In this document: positions 1 to 11,826 of the stretch, piece after piece
Layout of the letters: each line of letters begins with the position of its first letter
How positions within the stretch are numbered: the stretch's first letter is position 1
DNA from: Citrus sinensis
Lineage: Eukaryota; Streptophyta; Magnoliopsida; Sapindales; Rutaceae
Direction: 5' to 3'
DNA length: 64,000 bases
NCBI RefSeq assembly: GCF_022201045.2
Contig: NC_068564.1
Location: 23,279,001 to 23,343,000 of the forward strand
Notes under the pieces: model-generated
The model's input: the letters and a program-made list of their open reading frames with translations, nothing else
What the model was told of the DNA's origin: nothing
Database searches by the model: none
Translations under genes and position numbers: made by a program

Positions 1-3000
1 ATATGATTAAATGGACTTTAATACAAATATTAATGCAATTAAGATATTTGAATAAAATACCTCATTTATTTTATTAATCAGAAAAACTGTTTATTACAAT
101 TAAATAAACATATATGCTTTTAAAGAGCATATTTTCCCAACAGTTAACTCCACTATTGATAAAAAGATTGTTTTCACTCAAGTTTTAAGAAAGAAATTTA
201 AATTAAACCTCTACGATATATCTGTGGCGGCTCGAATCACTCCCCTCACACTTGTGAGGGAGTGGCTCAAGTCATTGGCCAAGCCCTAGTGGTTGCTGAT
301 TTTTAAGTTTTTGATTGCGACAATTCCGTACCCGGTTTTTTCAAACTTGCCCATACATATCATTCATTTGTAATTAATAAGCCTAATTGAATCAATCATT
401 CAACATTTCCATTTTTTGAATATTTATCATTCAACTGATAAATATATGAGAAGAAATTATGTTAGATTCCTAAAGTCTAACTCAATACCTGTTGGTAAAA
501 TTGACGTCTAATTCGAAAATTTATTATGAAAGAATGGAAAATATATATATATACTCCTAATAAGTCCTATGGGCACTGACGCGAATGGGGCTAAAGACTC
601 AAATCCTAAAATTCAAGAATGATAAGTTACGATTATAATTTTTAAAATAAATAATAAGGATTATTGCTCATATGAAATAGAGATAAATAAATAAATGAAA
701 CCAATTAATTTTTCTTCCAAAATAATATTTGTAGCTGACTTGATATGCTATAAGTTGAATTTGAGAAAACGTGGGGGGTGTTTTCTAACAATTAATAGTA
801 AACAGACATAGTTTGCTCAACTTGTTTAATCTTGTGCTAATTATGACAATTTGAAAGTACGTTTGGTAGCTGATAGTAACAAGTCAATAAGGAATGCGAA
901 ATGTATCCCCATATTTGTACTGAGGAGCAATTGTGGTCGTCCATACATCGCTATTTTCGTACCCATTTTTCTTCTGCAGCCTCAATAATAGTCTTTGTGT
1001 TTGGTAGCTAAGAAAATGATGGGAATGGAAGTAGAGTCCTCAGAAAATTTGTTCGCACTAAAGAGAAAGAATCAATATCAGGATGATTGAAAGAGACTGT
1101 AATATTTGTCTCAATGTGCATTATGTTCAAGGTGATGGAAACACTTCAACCATTTATTTCTAATGGTTAATGTTGTGACAAAAAGAGTACCAAGGAAACT
1201 TGGAAACATCTCATATTAAGGATGCTATAAAAATTAATAACTATATTTATGGAAAGAAAGTTTGTGGCTTTTTACAAAATCAGTAATATAGTTATTATTG
1301 ATAGTGCCTCTTTTGTAGGGTTAGAAAACTCACTCTCTCTTTTTCATTTATTATTACTGTCTTTTTTATTATTTAACGGTATTAAACCTGTTGCACAATA
1401 GGATTTGACTATAGAAATTTGGTCATCTACAAATGTAATCAAACTAATTCAAAGAATCTTTAGATTTTAAAAAGATCTCATTAATTACAAAAACTTGGAA
1501 AGATTAATAATTATAGTGTATCGTTTAAATCATAAAAAAAAAACTTTGTAGTTAAGTTTTGATTAGATAAATACATGCTGAGAAAAGTTTCGATTTTTTT
1601 CAATTCTTATGCCCCAGCACTGCTGTTAATTGTTATTTATCAACTCATTGATCAGTGCAGTCCAAAAATCGATTCTAAAAATGAGGAATTAAATCCAAAG
1701 TATATAATTGATTCTAGAAAAACAAAAAAATTCCCAACAAATTGTGTAGAAAAAATTCTACTCTTTTTCTTACTCTTATCCATATATATATATATAATCA
1801 TTTTAAAGTATGAGCGCCCTCATTTTTTTCCTTCAATGAGAATACTCTGTTAAGTTGTACAGCTTAATAAAATTTATTTTCAATACACTATATAGACATG
1901 TAATTTAATAGTATTACAAACTGACTCTATTAAACCTTATGATTTAAAAATGTGTCTGCATAAAAAAATAAAAAAAAATGAGTGCCCGCACTAGAGAAAA
2001 ACTCTCTCTATATTTATACACAGACACATACACATATTCCAAATTCCCTTAATAAGATTGTCAAGTTGCATTTCTCAACAAGTTCTTTTGCAATTTTAAT
2101 AATTAATTGAGATGTATGCATAGCATGATTATGTTCCCACTTATAACATATTCTTTTTAAAATAATTTATATTCGTAGTTATTCCCACTTGTTTTTAGTT
2201 CATATAAGCCGCATCTAATGACCTTATCTCGTCAAGTTGAACATATGATGCTCTAGAGTCTAGACAACTCAACAATACCAATAAAGAAATAATCTTCCTA
2301 CTTTTCTTATTTATTTTACAAAGATACGGATCCTTCAAATTGATGCTTATGTAAAAGTTTAGAATCCACCTTGAATCGTGAAGAAATTTATCATATAATA
2401 TACCCTTCAATCAGACATTAAAGAAAAGGAGACGGAAAAAAATGATTTTCTTTTTCTTTTTTTAAACCACAATTGGAATATAAGAATAAACATATTGAGA
2501 CAAAAAGAAATTCATAAATTATGTTCTACCAAGAATTGGGGAAATGAAGAAGCAATAGTATAAAAAAATGGAAGTTTTTTCAAAATATATAAGAGTCATA
2601 TTTTGCATTTTATAAAGCCTTATTTTTAAGTATATAAAAAAGTTTATTTATGAACATGAAATTGTATTAAAAACAACTAAACGGAAAAAAAAAAAAAAAC
2701 AGAGTATTTCTTTATAATTATATTCTGAAACTAGCTACTAACGTGGATTAGTGATAGATCACATGCAAAATCTCAATGTTATAGTTCCATTACATGTTTT
2801 TTGGTGGGTTATATAATTAATTAACTCATTTAAATCTAATGGACTTAAAAAATTACAATATTCCACCTATTCTTTTTTTACCTAACCTAATCTAGGCTTT
2901 TCGGAGAGTCGAAAGGACAAATCTGATTGAATAATATAATAAGAAATTAGATGAAAATGTGAGTAACTTATCACTTTAACGTATGAAACCTAATCAAGAT

Positions 3001-3416
3001 TCCTTTGATGATTTTTTCTATTTGCTAATTGATTGATAAGCTCTTCAATGAAGATATAGTGTCCGCAAGCCACACTGCTTTTATAATTGATTTAAATTTC
3101 AATCAAATTTCAAAATTGAATGCCAACTCGACATGTTTTGTTTTCTGTGAGTCTATGATATATATAAAGCATTATTCTCGACTCTTGAGCACCAAAAAAT
3201 TGAAAGGACGAAACAAAACACATGATTATGAAAATAAAAATATCAAAATATTTTGATCCAACAATGTTAATAGCGAAAAGAGCAAATCGAATCATCTTAA
3301 TTATATTGTCCTACATTAGATTCGCAAAATGTAATTGTCTTATCAATTAAAAACTAATCATGGGTTTAATTCTTTATATATTTCACATCTTCCCTTTAAA
3401 TTAAAGAACCATAATA
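1..3416. other. AT-rich intergenic stretch, no gene seen
   Basis: Only short chance reading frames without codon bias or recognisable motifs are present. Homopolymer A/T runs are common, and no paired LTRs or clear terminal inverted repeats were found. A slightly GC-richer patch at about 222-330 shows no coding signal. Confidence 0.6.
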
Positions 3417-4123
3417 AGGATCCGCCTGCGGTACCACAGTGGTACCGTGCCACATCCTTTGTCTTTTGTGGCTGCAGTGTTGACAATACCCTCTCTGTGA
3501 ACCGAAATGCCCATGCCGAACCCACAAACCCGATCCAGATGCTATTTCTATTTCCAGCTACTTCACCGGCCAAGGTCGGTACCGATCAGAAGATCGTGCA
3601 ATGTCGGTCATCTCCATGCCAACCTTGTCGCCGAAAAGCGTTCGGAAAACTGTCGATTGAAGCCGTGAAAAGCCACAGAACCGCTGCTTCAATTCGCCGC
3701 GATTTCTCTGGTTTCCGGCGACGCTATCACTTGGGTTTTGCTCCTCACGATTCCCTCTATATTTTCCGACCAATCACAGCCACCGGGGGAGCCGATTTGC
3801 TGTTGATCGGTCGTTGAAGGATTCACGGCTTTGGGAGCTCGATCCGGCGCCATCACCACGCGTGGGAGGTCACCACCGCCACCTTTGGACTCAGCTCGGC
3901 CAGAAGTGTCTAACTCGAGTTTCTCGTCGCCGTCAGTTGAAATCCGGTCACCGTTGGTCGGCATGGGCATTTCGGTAATGTTCACACGGATGCAGTTGAA
4001 ATTAACTTAATATTTGTAAAGTAAAGTTTAAATAAAAAAGAGTGAAAGTGGTTATATGAAAATTTAACACAAAAGATAAAAAGAAGTGGCACAATATCAC
4101 TGTAGTACCTCATGCGGATCCCT
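3417..4123. mobile_element. TIR transposon with GC-rich internal cargo (Pack-type candidate)
   Basis: The ends are inverted copies of each other over about 40 bp. The left end (3417-3455) begins AGGATCCGCCTGCGGTACC, and the right end (4086-4123) read on the other strand begins AGGGATCCGCATGAGGTAC; both continue to a GTGCCAC core. The interior from about 3455 to 3990 is clearly GC-richer than the surrounding DNA and looks like exon or 5' leader sequence, with open frames on both strands (3335-3817 + and 3689-3985 -). ATAATA lies on both sides, but the target-site duplication is unclear, so the superfamily (MULE or other) is not settled. No transposase is present, so the element is non-autonomous. 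Confidence 0.6.
3455..3990 (-). pseudogene. GC-rich gene-like fragment inside the TIR element
   Basis: This segment contrasts in base composition with the DNA outside the element and contains a 98-codon open frame on the minus strand (3689-3985), rich in Gly, Asp, Pro and Ser. I do not recognise the protein. The composition and its position between terminal inverted repeats suggest a captured piece of host gene, perhaps 5'UTR plus first exon. It could also be native element sequence. The strand is uncertain. Confidence 0.35.
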
Positions 4124-6841
4124 ATAATAAGCAATTAATAATTTATCATAATTTTTCTGATTAATCTATAAACTTTTACATGTGTATAATTGCGGGACTC
4201 AATTTCTCGCTCAAAAGTAAAAAGGCACCGTACATATTGCGGCATGTGCTAGCTAATTTGAGTGGATGGATATTCCAATATTAAATTAGAATCTATCGGG
4301 ATTTTGTTACAAGGTAATCGAATTCAAATTGAACACGAAAACATCCAAAATGAATAAATCACAAGAGCACGACAAGACTCCAAGTTCAAATAAAATAAAG
4401 CAAAAGTCAAAAATGTCAGGAGCAGAATCTGACACAGCCCACATGATCGGGTACAAGTGAGGGCCATGGAGATGGCGATGTATGAGCTGTCATGCATGGA
4501 TCGTACGTTTCAGATGCGAGAGATAAGTACATTATCACTGGCACACACTCGCATGTGCCAGCAGGCAGTAGATGGGGAAGACTGAAAGGAGCAGGTGCTT
4601 ATCTAATCTTGTGATTCTACTGTGGCCCATTTCGGCTTCCGGCTTTCGGCTTTTCGCTTCTCGGCATTTTGGTAATGCAATTTTTATTTTAGGCTAATTC
4701 TTGTCATTGTACGTCCCCATACGGCTTTTGCATGTTTGGTTTGGTTTTGGTGGGTGTTCATAGAAAAAAATAGCTTATTAGTATTGTCAATTTGGTCATT
4801 GTATGCTTTTTAAAAAAAAAATTATTTCCTTTTACAGCCCGTTAAATAAATGATTTGTTATTTTTTTAATGAATATCGTACTTCCTTCTTTAACATGATA
4901 ACATCAAAGCAGCTATATAAAAATTTAGATGATTAATTACCTCAGTGTATATGGGGAATTTGATTATTTCCTCTCGCTTTCTTGGACTCTAGAATGAATT
5001 GATTGAGCGTCCGCGTAGTACTTGCAATAAAACCCCGACACCCAAATTAGAGGTTAAAGTTAAAAGACTTAGTGAAGAAATAAAAAAAATTCAATAAAAT
5101 AAAAGAATAAATTACTTGGGAAAAAAAAGTTACATAAAGATTTTGTTTTACTCCTTTGAGCTACTATTTGTAGATACGCGCTCAAAGTTTGGCCATAAAT
5201 TAAATATTATTTCATTATCTAATTTCGTTCGTTCATTCATGAGGACTTGATTTTAATGCTCCACATTTATTTTTGAAGTACAATTGTGTGTGATTTTTAA
5301 TGAATCAGGTGACATTGAGTGTTTCCCTCAATATTTTCATAATAAAACCACACAACATAAATTGTATTAGATGAACTTAAAAACGACATGGTATATATAT
5401 TCATTCTAACTAAATTTTATGAGTATATTTAACATGATCAAATAATCCTTCTCAGAGGAGTTCATGGCATGATCAAATATTCTTTCATGATAAATTTTTT
5501 TGTTAAGTTATTATTAATAATATCTAATACTAAAAAACTCACTTGGACTGATGTAATAATTAGTTATGATGGTGAACTTGCCATTAATACTTAAGCATTT
5601 AAGCTTTAATAATTTGAATTGGAGAGTTCAAAATGATGTTGAGAATTTATAAAAAGACATTTTCTTAGATTCAAATTATGGGGTAAAATGAATTTAGGTG
5701 TGGTTTTCTAGGAGAGAGAGAGACATTGTGGGAATGAAGAAATTCTTAAAGCCCAAATGTAAAATGGGCCTATTGGTCCACTTCATTTGTGAATCAAGAA
5801 TTTGCGGTCTGCGGGTTTTATAGCTTTTGCTTCCACGGAGAGAGTGAATGATAGAAGTTTCATATTATAATCATAAAAACTTTGTTCATCACTTGGATTC
5901 CTAACATATACTTCCATTTTGTTCTTGGTATTGACATTTTAATATGAGTAACTTCATAGTTATAAACTTCTATATAAATTCTTTTTATAAAAATTCATGG
6001 CATTAGATTGTTTGAGTGAAAATATAAAATAATAAAGAAAAATCATGTGGACCGTATAGTGTTTTCACTCAACCAATCATATTATGCTACGTTAGTTTGT
6101 AAAAAAATAATTTGTACAAGATTTTATAGGTGTATAATTGTTTTTTTAATAAAGAAGAATTATTTTAGTTTTCAAGTATGTCAAATAATTAATTTGTATA
6201 TTAAAATATAATATTTACCTTTCAACAATTTTTTCCCCTCTTTCTCTACTCATGTGTTACACTAGGGACAATAAGAACTATAAAAATTAATTAGGGATCA
6301 AAGTAGTAATTTTCACGAGAGATGAAAGTGTCATTCTCCTATAAGTAATTTTATAACCTAGATCACAATAAGATTAAATCTTTCATTTTATTTCTATGGG
6401 AAATTATTTCTACAGTTGTATTGAATATCTGTTACACACATAGGGTGTGTTTGGCACACTGTATTATATTATTTTAATGTTGGTGTATTGTATTGTACTG
6501 TATTGCATTAATACTGTATTATAACAATGTTGTACAATGTTTGATATTACATTGTATTGTATTTTTTTGTGATTAATTTAAATTAAATATTATATTATAT
6601 TAATATATTTAAATTGTATTAACATTTTATATTATTTATATTATTATTAATTTTAAATTAATATTATTCAATTTTATTCATATTTAAATATTTATTATTA
6701 GTTATAAATTATAAATTTATTAATAAATTATAATGTAAAAATAAAAATATATAATATAATATTATTGAATAATAAATTATTTATTTATTAATTTATATTA
6801 ATATTTATTATGTAAAAAAAATTATATTATATTAAAAATTA

Positions 6842-6903
<62 letters not shown>

Positions 6904-6994
6904 AAGCAAAAGCAAAAGTCAAAAGCAAAAAAAAAAAAAAAAAACAAAGCTAATGCGGCAATTAGCTTAAACTCGACTCACAGTCGGGGTTTAG
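4124..6994. other. AT-rich intergenic stretch with (ATT)n microsatellite
   Basis: No gene is supported. From about 6440 the sequence starts GGGTGTGTTTGGCACAC, a Tourist/hAT-like MITE end, followed by very AT-rich DNA; the matching right end was not found and may have been lost at the LTR insertion. A perfect (ATT)n tract occupies about 6843-6900 and an A-rich tract 6903-6945. Confidence 0.5.
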
Positions 6995-8263
6995 TGTTGA
7001 GTGTTAGAAAATGTATATTTACAAAGGAGAAAATCGTCATTTTACACTTCAAGTTTTACTAACACTCTTACTTTTATGTATTTAAGCTTCTTGTCATTTA
7101 ATTATGTGTGTTGTATTATAATTAAGTATTTTATGTATTTTAGAGGCATCATAGTCATTTCACAATGAGCGAGAGATCAGACGGTAAAACATACATCACT
7201 TTTGAACTCAGGACGGTCGAAAACCTTAGGAGGAGCATAAAAAAAAAAATGGCACTGTTCACATGTACGGTACTGTCTACGTTACTGTTTACAACACTGT
7301 TCACATAAACGGAATAATGACGTGGCATTGACCGATGATATGGCATTGACTGATGAGGTGTCACGATCTTGTTGGACTAAAATTCTTATGTACTGTTGAT
7401 CGATGACGTGGCAGCATATCAGTGGACCAAAAATCTCGCGTACGGTACATGCATTACACAAGATTATTTTCAACCAAACCGCGTCACTGTTCAAGTTGGG
7501 TCAAACTGTGTTACCGTTCAAACCGCATAATGTTGACTAATGACGTGGCGCATTCCTGAGCGTCTAAACTGTTTTTAATCCGATGGCCATGATTTACTCA
7601 ATGTATCTATAAAAAGGGGGCCTCCCCTCCCCCCCTTAATTTGATATCCCTGAATCCATTTTTAGACTCCATTTTTTGTAATTCCTTCTCAATCTTGTAT
7701 TTTCTACGTATTTTAATAAATTTTCTTTTTGCCCCTAGTTCAATTATGAGCAGCTAATTTTCTTTCAAGCTTGGGTTGAAGATGAAGCCTCCACATGTGT
7801 CATGGGCTTTATTTGATAAATTTATTTTCTCTTCCCCTCTAGTTTTTGTGGATGTTTTGATTTCTTGTCGACAAATAATAATAATCTTGTCTAGATACCG
7901 CCTTGGTTTCACCGGCTCTCTAGTACAAGGTTATTATTATTTAGCACGATAAGTTCTTAGCACCATATTAATTAGAGTGTGGTTCATGAGGTGTAGATTC
8001 TCCCCTCATGATTTAATTGACATTAATAAGGAATATTTAGCCCATGGTGCACGTTGATACGAATCCAGATACCCAATTACGTCATTTCAATAGATTTCTC
8101 TTCAATTTATTCTCACCATTTTAATTCCAATTTTAGGATAATCTAAGTCACTTTCACCACAAATCCAACCACTCTCATACAAAATTAATTCTACATATAA
8201 TTAAAATCCACCTCCTCGTGGGATCGAAACTCATCATCATTAATCTATTCTACAATAGATTCG
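6995..8263 (+). mobile_element. LTR of a retrotransposon, right end truncated
   Basis: It begins TGTTGAGTGTTAGAAAATG and is collinear with the complete LTR at 58217-59583 along almost its whole length, including the block of repeated ACTGTTCA motifs, a TATAAAAA box at 7608-7615 and the sequence ACAATAGATTCGT. It stops at that point and lacks the last ~38 bp (GCGCTTGCGAGTAC to ACAACA) of the complete copy. No target duplication can be seen. Directly beyond the break the sequence becomes the virus-like ORF. Confidence 0.85.
7318..7615 (+). promoter_or_regulatory. LTR promoter: three TGACGTGGC motifs and TATA box
   Basis: TGACGTGGC occurs at 7318-7326, 7404-7412 and 7541-7549, upstream of TATAAAAA at 7608-7615. 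The ACGT core with TGACG is a known binding site class for plant bZIP factors (TGA and ABRE-binding types). The same three motifs are kept in the second copy at 58 kb. Transcriptional activity is inferred. Confidence 0.5.
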
Positions 8264-8645
8264 TCACCAATGACTCCTTATTCAAGCCATCTCTAATGAA
8301 TTGAATCTTATCTTCTCTGTTATCAGACATCATTCCTAAAGAACATGAGTTTTTATTGCATCTCATTCTGGCACATTTATGACAAGCAACAGAAATTCTT
8401 CGAGCTCTTCGTTTTCTTGCATAATTTCCTTTACCACAACCAGGCATGTATGTAATAAATTTTGGAGGTAACTCACATGCCAATCGTACTTTAACCTCGA
8501 TTAACCAACGAATGTCAGCAGGTATGTTGTTCCACATGAGCAATCGCATGCGTTCGGACCGAGCTTTATAGATTGTAAAGAGGGCATTCTGAGGAAGTGA
8601 AGGGAATCGATTGTGAAGCTTTGCTAGAATCTCATTTCTGTCCAT
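8250..8645 (-). pseudogene. Virus-like cysteine-rich nucleic-acid-binding protein (endogenous betaflexivirus-like candidate)
   Basis: This is an open frame of 131 codons. Its second half has an arginine-rich stretch at residues 75-83 (YARKRRARR), immediately followed by a Cys cluster C88-x2-C91-x4-C96-x4-C101. That order, a basic block next to a small Cys motif in a 10-16 kDa protein, is the hallmark of the 3'-terminal nucleic-acid-binding proteins of carlaviruses, vitiviruses and relatives (Pfam Viral_NABP). I see no plant gene explanation. The stop codon lies inside the adjoining LTR, so the original 3' end is lost. The N-terminal half is unrecognised. No expression signal is evident. If correct, this is an old genomic copy of RNA-virus sequence, presumably captured by retroelement reverse transcription. 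Family assignment is from memory of motif layout, not from a search. Confidence 0.5.
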
Positions 8646-8700
8646 ACCTTCGCCTCATAATATCAGTTATTATGGGAAACTGAAGTAACTGACTTGATTG

Positions 8701-9030
8701 TCACGGAGTACCGTTAGTCTCGGGAATCTGACTATAAACGACCTTATTTGCCAGTTTATAAGAAAACGGGATAGGAAGCCTATCCTCGACCCATAGAGGG
8801 TGTTCAAGTCGTTTCTGGACATAAAACCAGAGAAAGATGTGAGCCACAGTCGCAACTACCTGTAAATATCCTTTTACTTCGCTATTATTTTCTTTCACTA
8901 TTGTTTTATCTTTTCCATTATTGTCTTTAATAATTTTATCATTGTTTCTTTTTCTTTTTATTGTTTCCTTTTTGACTCGCGAGCCGTGTGCTTTACGCGT
9001 TATTTGACACCGACATGCCACCTCATACAC
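8701..9030 (-). pseudogene. Unrecognised open frame upstream of the virus-like ORF
   Basis: This 109-codon frame ends 55 bp before the virus-like ORF and lies on the same strand. The N-terminal half is low-complexity and rich in Lys and Asn, probably not functional. The C-terminal ~55 residues have a balanced composition with aromatic residues (FLWFYVQKRLEHPLW) and look like real degraded coding sequence. In a betaflexivirus the coat protein would sit here, but I cannot recognise one. It may instead belong to the same foreign insert or to another element. Confidence 0.25.
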
Positions 9031-9200
9031 AGTTGTGACCCACTGTCACCAAGATTCTTAAATATGACTTTTTGTTAAGCACTCATAAATTATTTTTGAG
9101 AAATATTCCAATGGCAGTTACTCTCAATAGACAATTCAAGAACATTTGTGTTCTTTCTAGATTTAACATTGGCAAACATAAAGAGTTCCTTGAGGCAATC

Positions 9201-9491
9201 ATAGATCTTGGTCGAAGCATAGCAAAGCGATTAGCCGCATACCAGCAGAGGGTTGCTCGTTACTACAACCAGAAGATGCGTGTACGACAGTTCAAGGTCG
9301 GCGATTGGGTACTTAGGAGGATGAATCAGAACACAAAAGACTCGACACAAGGAGTACTCGGTCCTAACTAGGAAGGGCCATACAGAGTCAAACAGATGGC
9401 TAGACCCGGAGCCTATAAGCTCGTCCGCGCAGATGGCCATGAGGTGAAACGACCGTGGAACGTAGCGCATCTCAAGAAATATTTCCAGTAA
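9201..9491 (+). pseudogene. Ty3/gypsy polyprotein C-terminus (integrase end), one in-frame stop
   Basis: The frame reads AAYQQRVARYYNQKMRV, then FKVGDWVLRRM, GVLGPN, stop, EGPYRVKQMARPGAYKL, and ends in PWNVAHLKKYFQ before a final stop near 9491. This is the typical end of Ty3/gypsy pol after the integrase core, with the GPF/GPY-like module, as in Tat/Ogre-type elements. An in-frame TAG at 9369-9371 replaces the Trp codon usual at that point. The upstream pol (protease, RT, RNase H, integrase core) is absent. The fragment is therefore a broken relic at the 3' part of an element whose other parts follow to 12670. Confidence 0.85.
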
Positions 9492-9597
9492 GATCCAATT
9501 ATGCTTAAGAGTTATTTATTTCCTATTGTCGTTTATTTCAATTTCATGTAAGTCGAGTTCAGTAATCAATGGAACGTGGAGGAATTTCATTCAGTTG

Positions 9598-9610
9598 TCA
9601 TCGATGTATA

Positions 9611-9686
<76 letters not shown>

Positions 9687-11426
9687 GGTTGTCAGCTTCC
9701 TTCTCTAAGTTTTCGACCTGAGTCTGGTGAGAAGCACTGAGGGATTCGAGCTGAGCTTCGTAGGTAGCCTTTTGCGTTTGCAAGTCCTCCTTAACCTTAT
9801 TCAGCTTCTCTTCAAGAGTGATAGTCTTTTCCTGCGCAAGGGACTCTCGCTCAATCAGCTTAATATTCTCAATGTTAAGATCTCCAGCTTTCTTCTCTGC
9901 AGCGTCAACCTTGCTTTTGGCTGATTGAATGTCTTCTTTCATTCTCAATCGTAACGGCCGACCTTCGCCTTATAATAAGTGGTCATACAACCGAGATGAA
10001 TGACATTGAACTGCATAGCCCCGACCATCTCGCCTAGAGTGCTGCAATCAAATTCCTTCAAGTCTTTCTTGCTCACGAGCCTAGAAAACTCGCTGATATA
10101 AGGGACCAGCTCTGGTCGATTATCGGGCAGACGAGGTTTTAGGCCTGCAGGTAGAGGCGGAGAAATAGGATCAACGCCACTGGTAGTCCCACTAGTTTCG
10201 CCGGCCTTGGGAGGAGGAGGTGGTAGAGTCTTCAAAGAAGTGACTTGCTCCGCAATGTTAACCTGTTTGCCAAGAAGAGCAACCTTATGGTGATCTCACT
10301 TAGCAGCATTGGGACGAGGATGTTTCATGTTTATAGCCCCGATCACAACGTTCTTCATCTCGAGGTCAGTGGGTATCAGGCGAGATTCAAACAAGTTGTA
10401 AGTGGACAGCAATTCTCTGCACGAGCAGGAATTGGCCAACACAATCTCAACCCGCTTGAGCACGTCATGCTTGAGTTTGTATTGGACGCCCCAAGAACCT
10501 GCAGCTCGAGCAAAGACAGTGTCAGAGATAGATCAATCATAAGAATAACTAAGGGTACAAGACATCTAAAACGAGCGGGCCATCTGGAACTACGAAACGG
10601 GAGGGGACGCGAACATTCTCCCCATCAATTTGTGCCACTTGACCCCAGGGACCCCCAGCAAAAAAGAATTTTTTTTCTTCCAATTCCCACCACCATATGT
10701 TGGAAGATCAGTTATCGGTTTACTGGTCTTGGTGCTTGACATGAAATAATACCAACTAGCGTCTTTGGGGCTGCTCTTTAACTGATATAGGTGTTTGACC
10801 TCATCAACCGTGGGCTCACTCTGACAGCATCTGCTCCATAAAATGAACAGACTAAAAAGTACTCTCCACCCATTAGGGTTAAGCTGACTAGGAGCTAAGT
10901 GCAACCCACTAAGCATCTGGACGAAATAAAGTTGTAAGGGCAGCCTCATCCCAAACTTAAAATTTTCCAGAAACAGGGTAACATGTCCCCTAGGAGGTCG
11001 GTTGGGAGTATCCTTTTTACCTGGAATCCTAAGATGTATACCATCAAGGATGTCATAAATAGTTCGAAGATCTATGAGGTCCTCTGTTGTGGTCATACAG
11101 GTCATGAGGTCAATAGCATAGTTTTCTGCTAGAGCTCTACCCCCTAGATTCTTCTTCTTTTCTAGTCGTGATACCTCTGGTGAGGATGCTTCACCAGAGT
11201 CTTCACCCGGGTCCTTACTTAGAGTATCCTCCGAACAAGAAGACTCGTCACCGTCGCTATTTGAAGTGGTTGCTTCAGGAGACATTCTCCTAGCACTAGT
11301 CCTTATATTACGTCTTATCGGTTTTAGAGGAATCCGAGGGTCAAAAGCGGGATCAGCGAGTAGACCAGGTAGGAAGTCTAACTCGTCATCATCAACCTCA
11401 ATCACTTTTTCTTTGCCTTTTGACAT
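9598..11426 (-). pseudogene. Antisense accessory ORF of gypsy element (PF04195-like domain plus coiled coil), frameshifted
   Basis: Three minus-strand frames follow one another in order. Frame one (11426-10590) has an acidic and serine-rich N-terminus, then a block including LPLQLYFVQMLSGLHLAPSQ and NGWRVLFSLFILW; this matches the 'putative gypsy type transposon' domain (PF04195) found in plant Tat-lineage elements. Frame two (10235-9945) is proline-rich, then conserved-looking. Frame three (9948-9598) is a heptad-rich coiled coil with many E, K, L and Q residues, which runs out into a (TA)n tract coding Ile-Tyr repeats. The parts are one decayed gene, possibly with an intron between frames one and two. 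It lies between pol and the 3' LTR on the opposite strand, as described for extra ORFs of Retand-like elements. Its function is unknown. Confidence 0.7.
9619..9684. repeat. (AT)n microsatellite
   Basis: A perfect AT dinucleotide tract lies at the 3' end of the antisense coiled-coil frame and appears to have expanded into, or replaced, its C-terminus. Confidence 0.95.
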
Positions 11427-11826
11427 TCCCTAAACTCTATCCGAAATGACACAATTGAACCCCACTCAAAATAACAACAAAAATCCAAAGTTGGGAAGGA
11501 GAAAACAGTACCTGAAGCAGTGAAGCACCAAAACGAAAATAAGAACGGTAGTTTGAATTTTGGAGAGGAGAGGATCACCAGCCGCCGGAGGATGCGAAAG
11601 AGACGGATGAGGAAAAGAACACTTTAGAGAGTTAGGGTTTTGAAGTGACGGTGATACTTTCGGTTTATTGTCATTCAAACGGCACGTGCTCCGAGGGTTC
11701 CACAACTGTCAATTTAAAATTCAAACGGGTTGACGGATTCCTGCCATCTCTTCCGCATTTAATTGCGAAGTGACTCTTTGAGGAAGCAGTCTGCTAGTGG
11801 CAAAAGGGGAAACGACTAAGCGGGAG

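Noticed and set aside
9526..9708. Plus-strand frame ending in Ile-Tyr repeats
   Set aside because: It comes from the (AT)n tract and has no independent coding signal.
10245..10739. 164-codon plus-strand frame
   Set aside because: It is the shadow of the antisense gypsy accessory frame, which has a recognisable domain.
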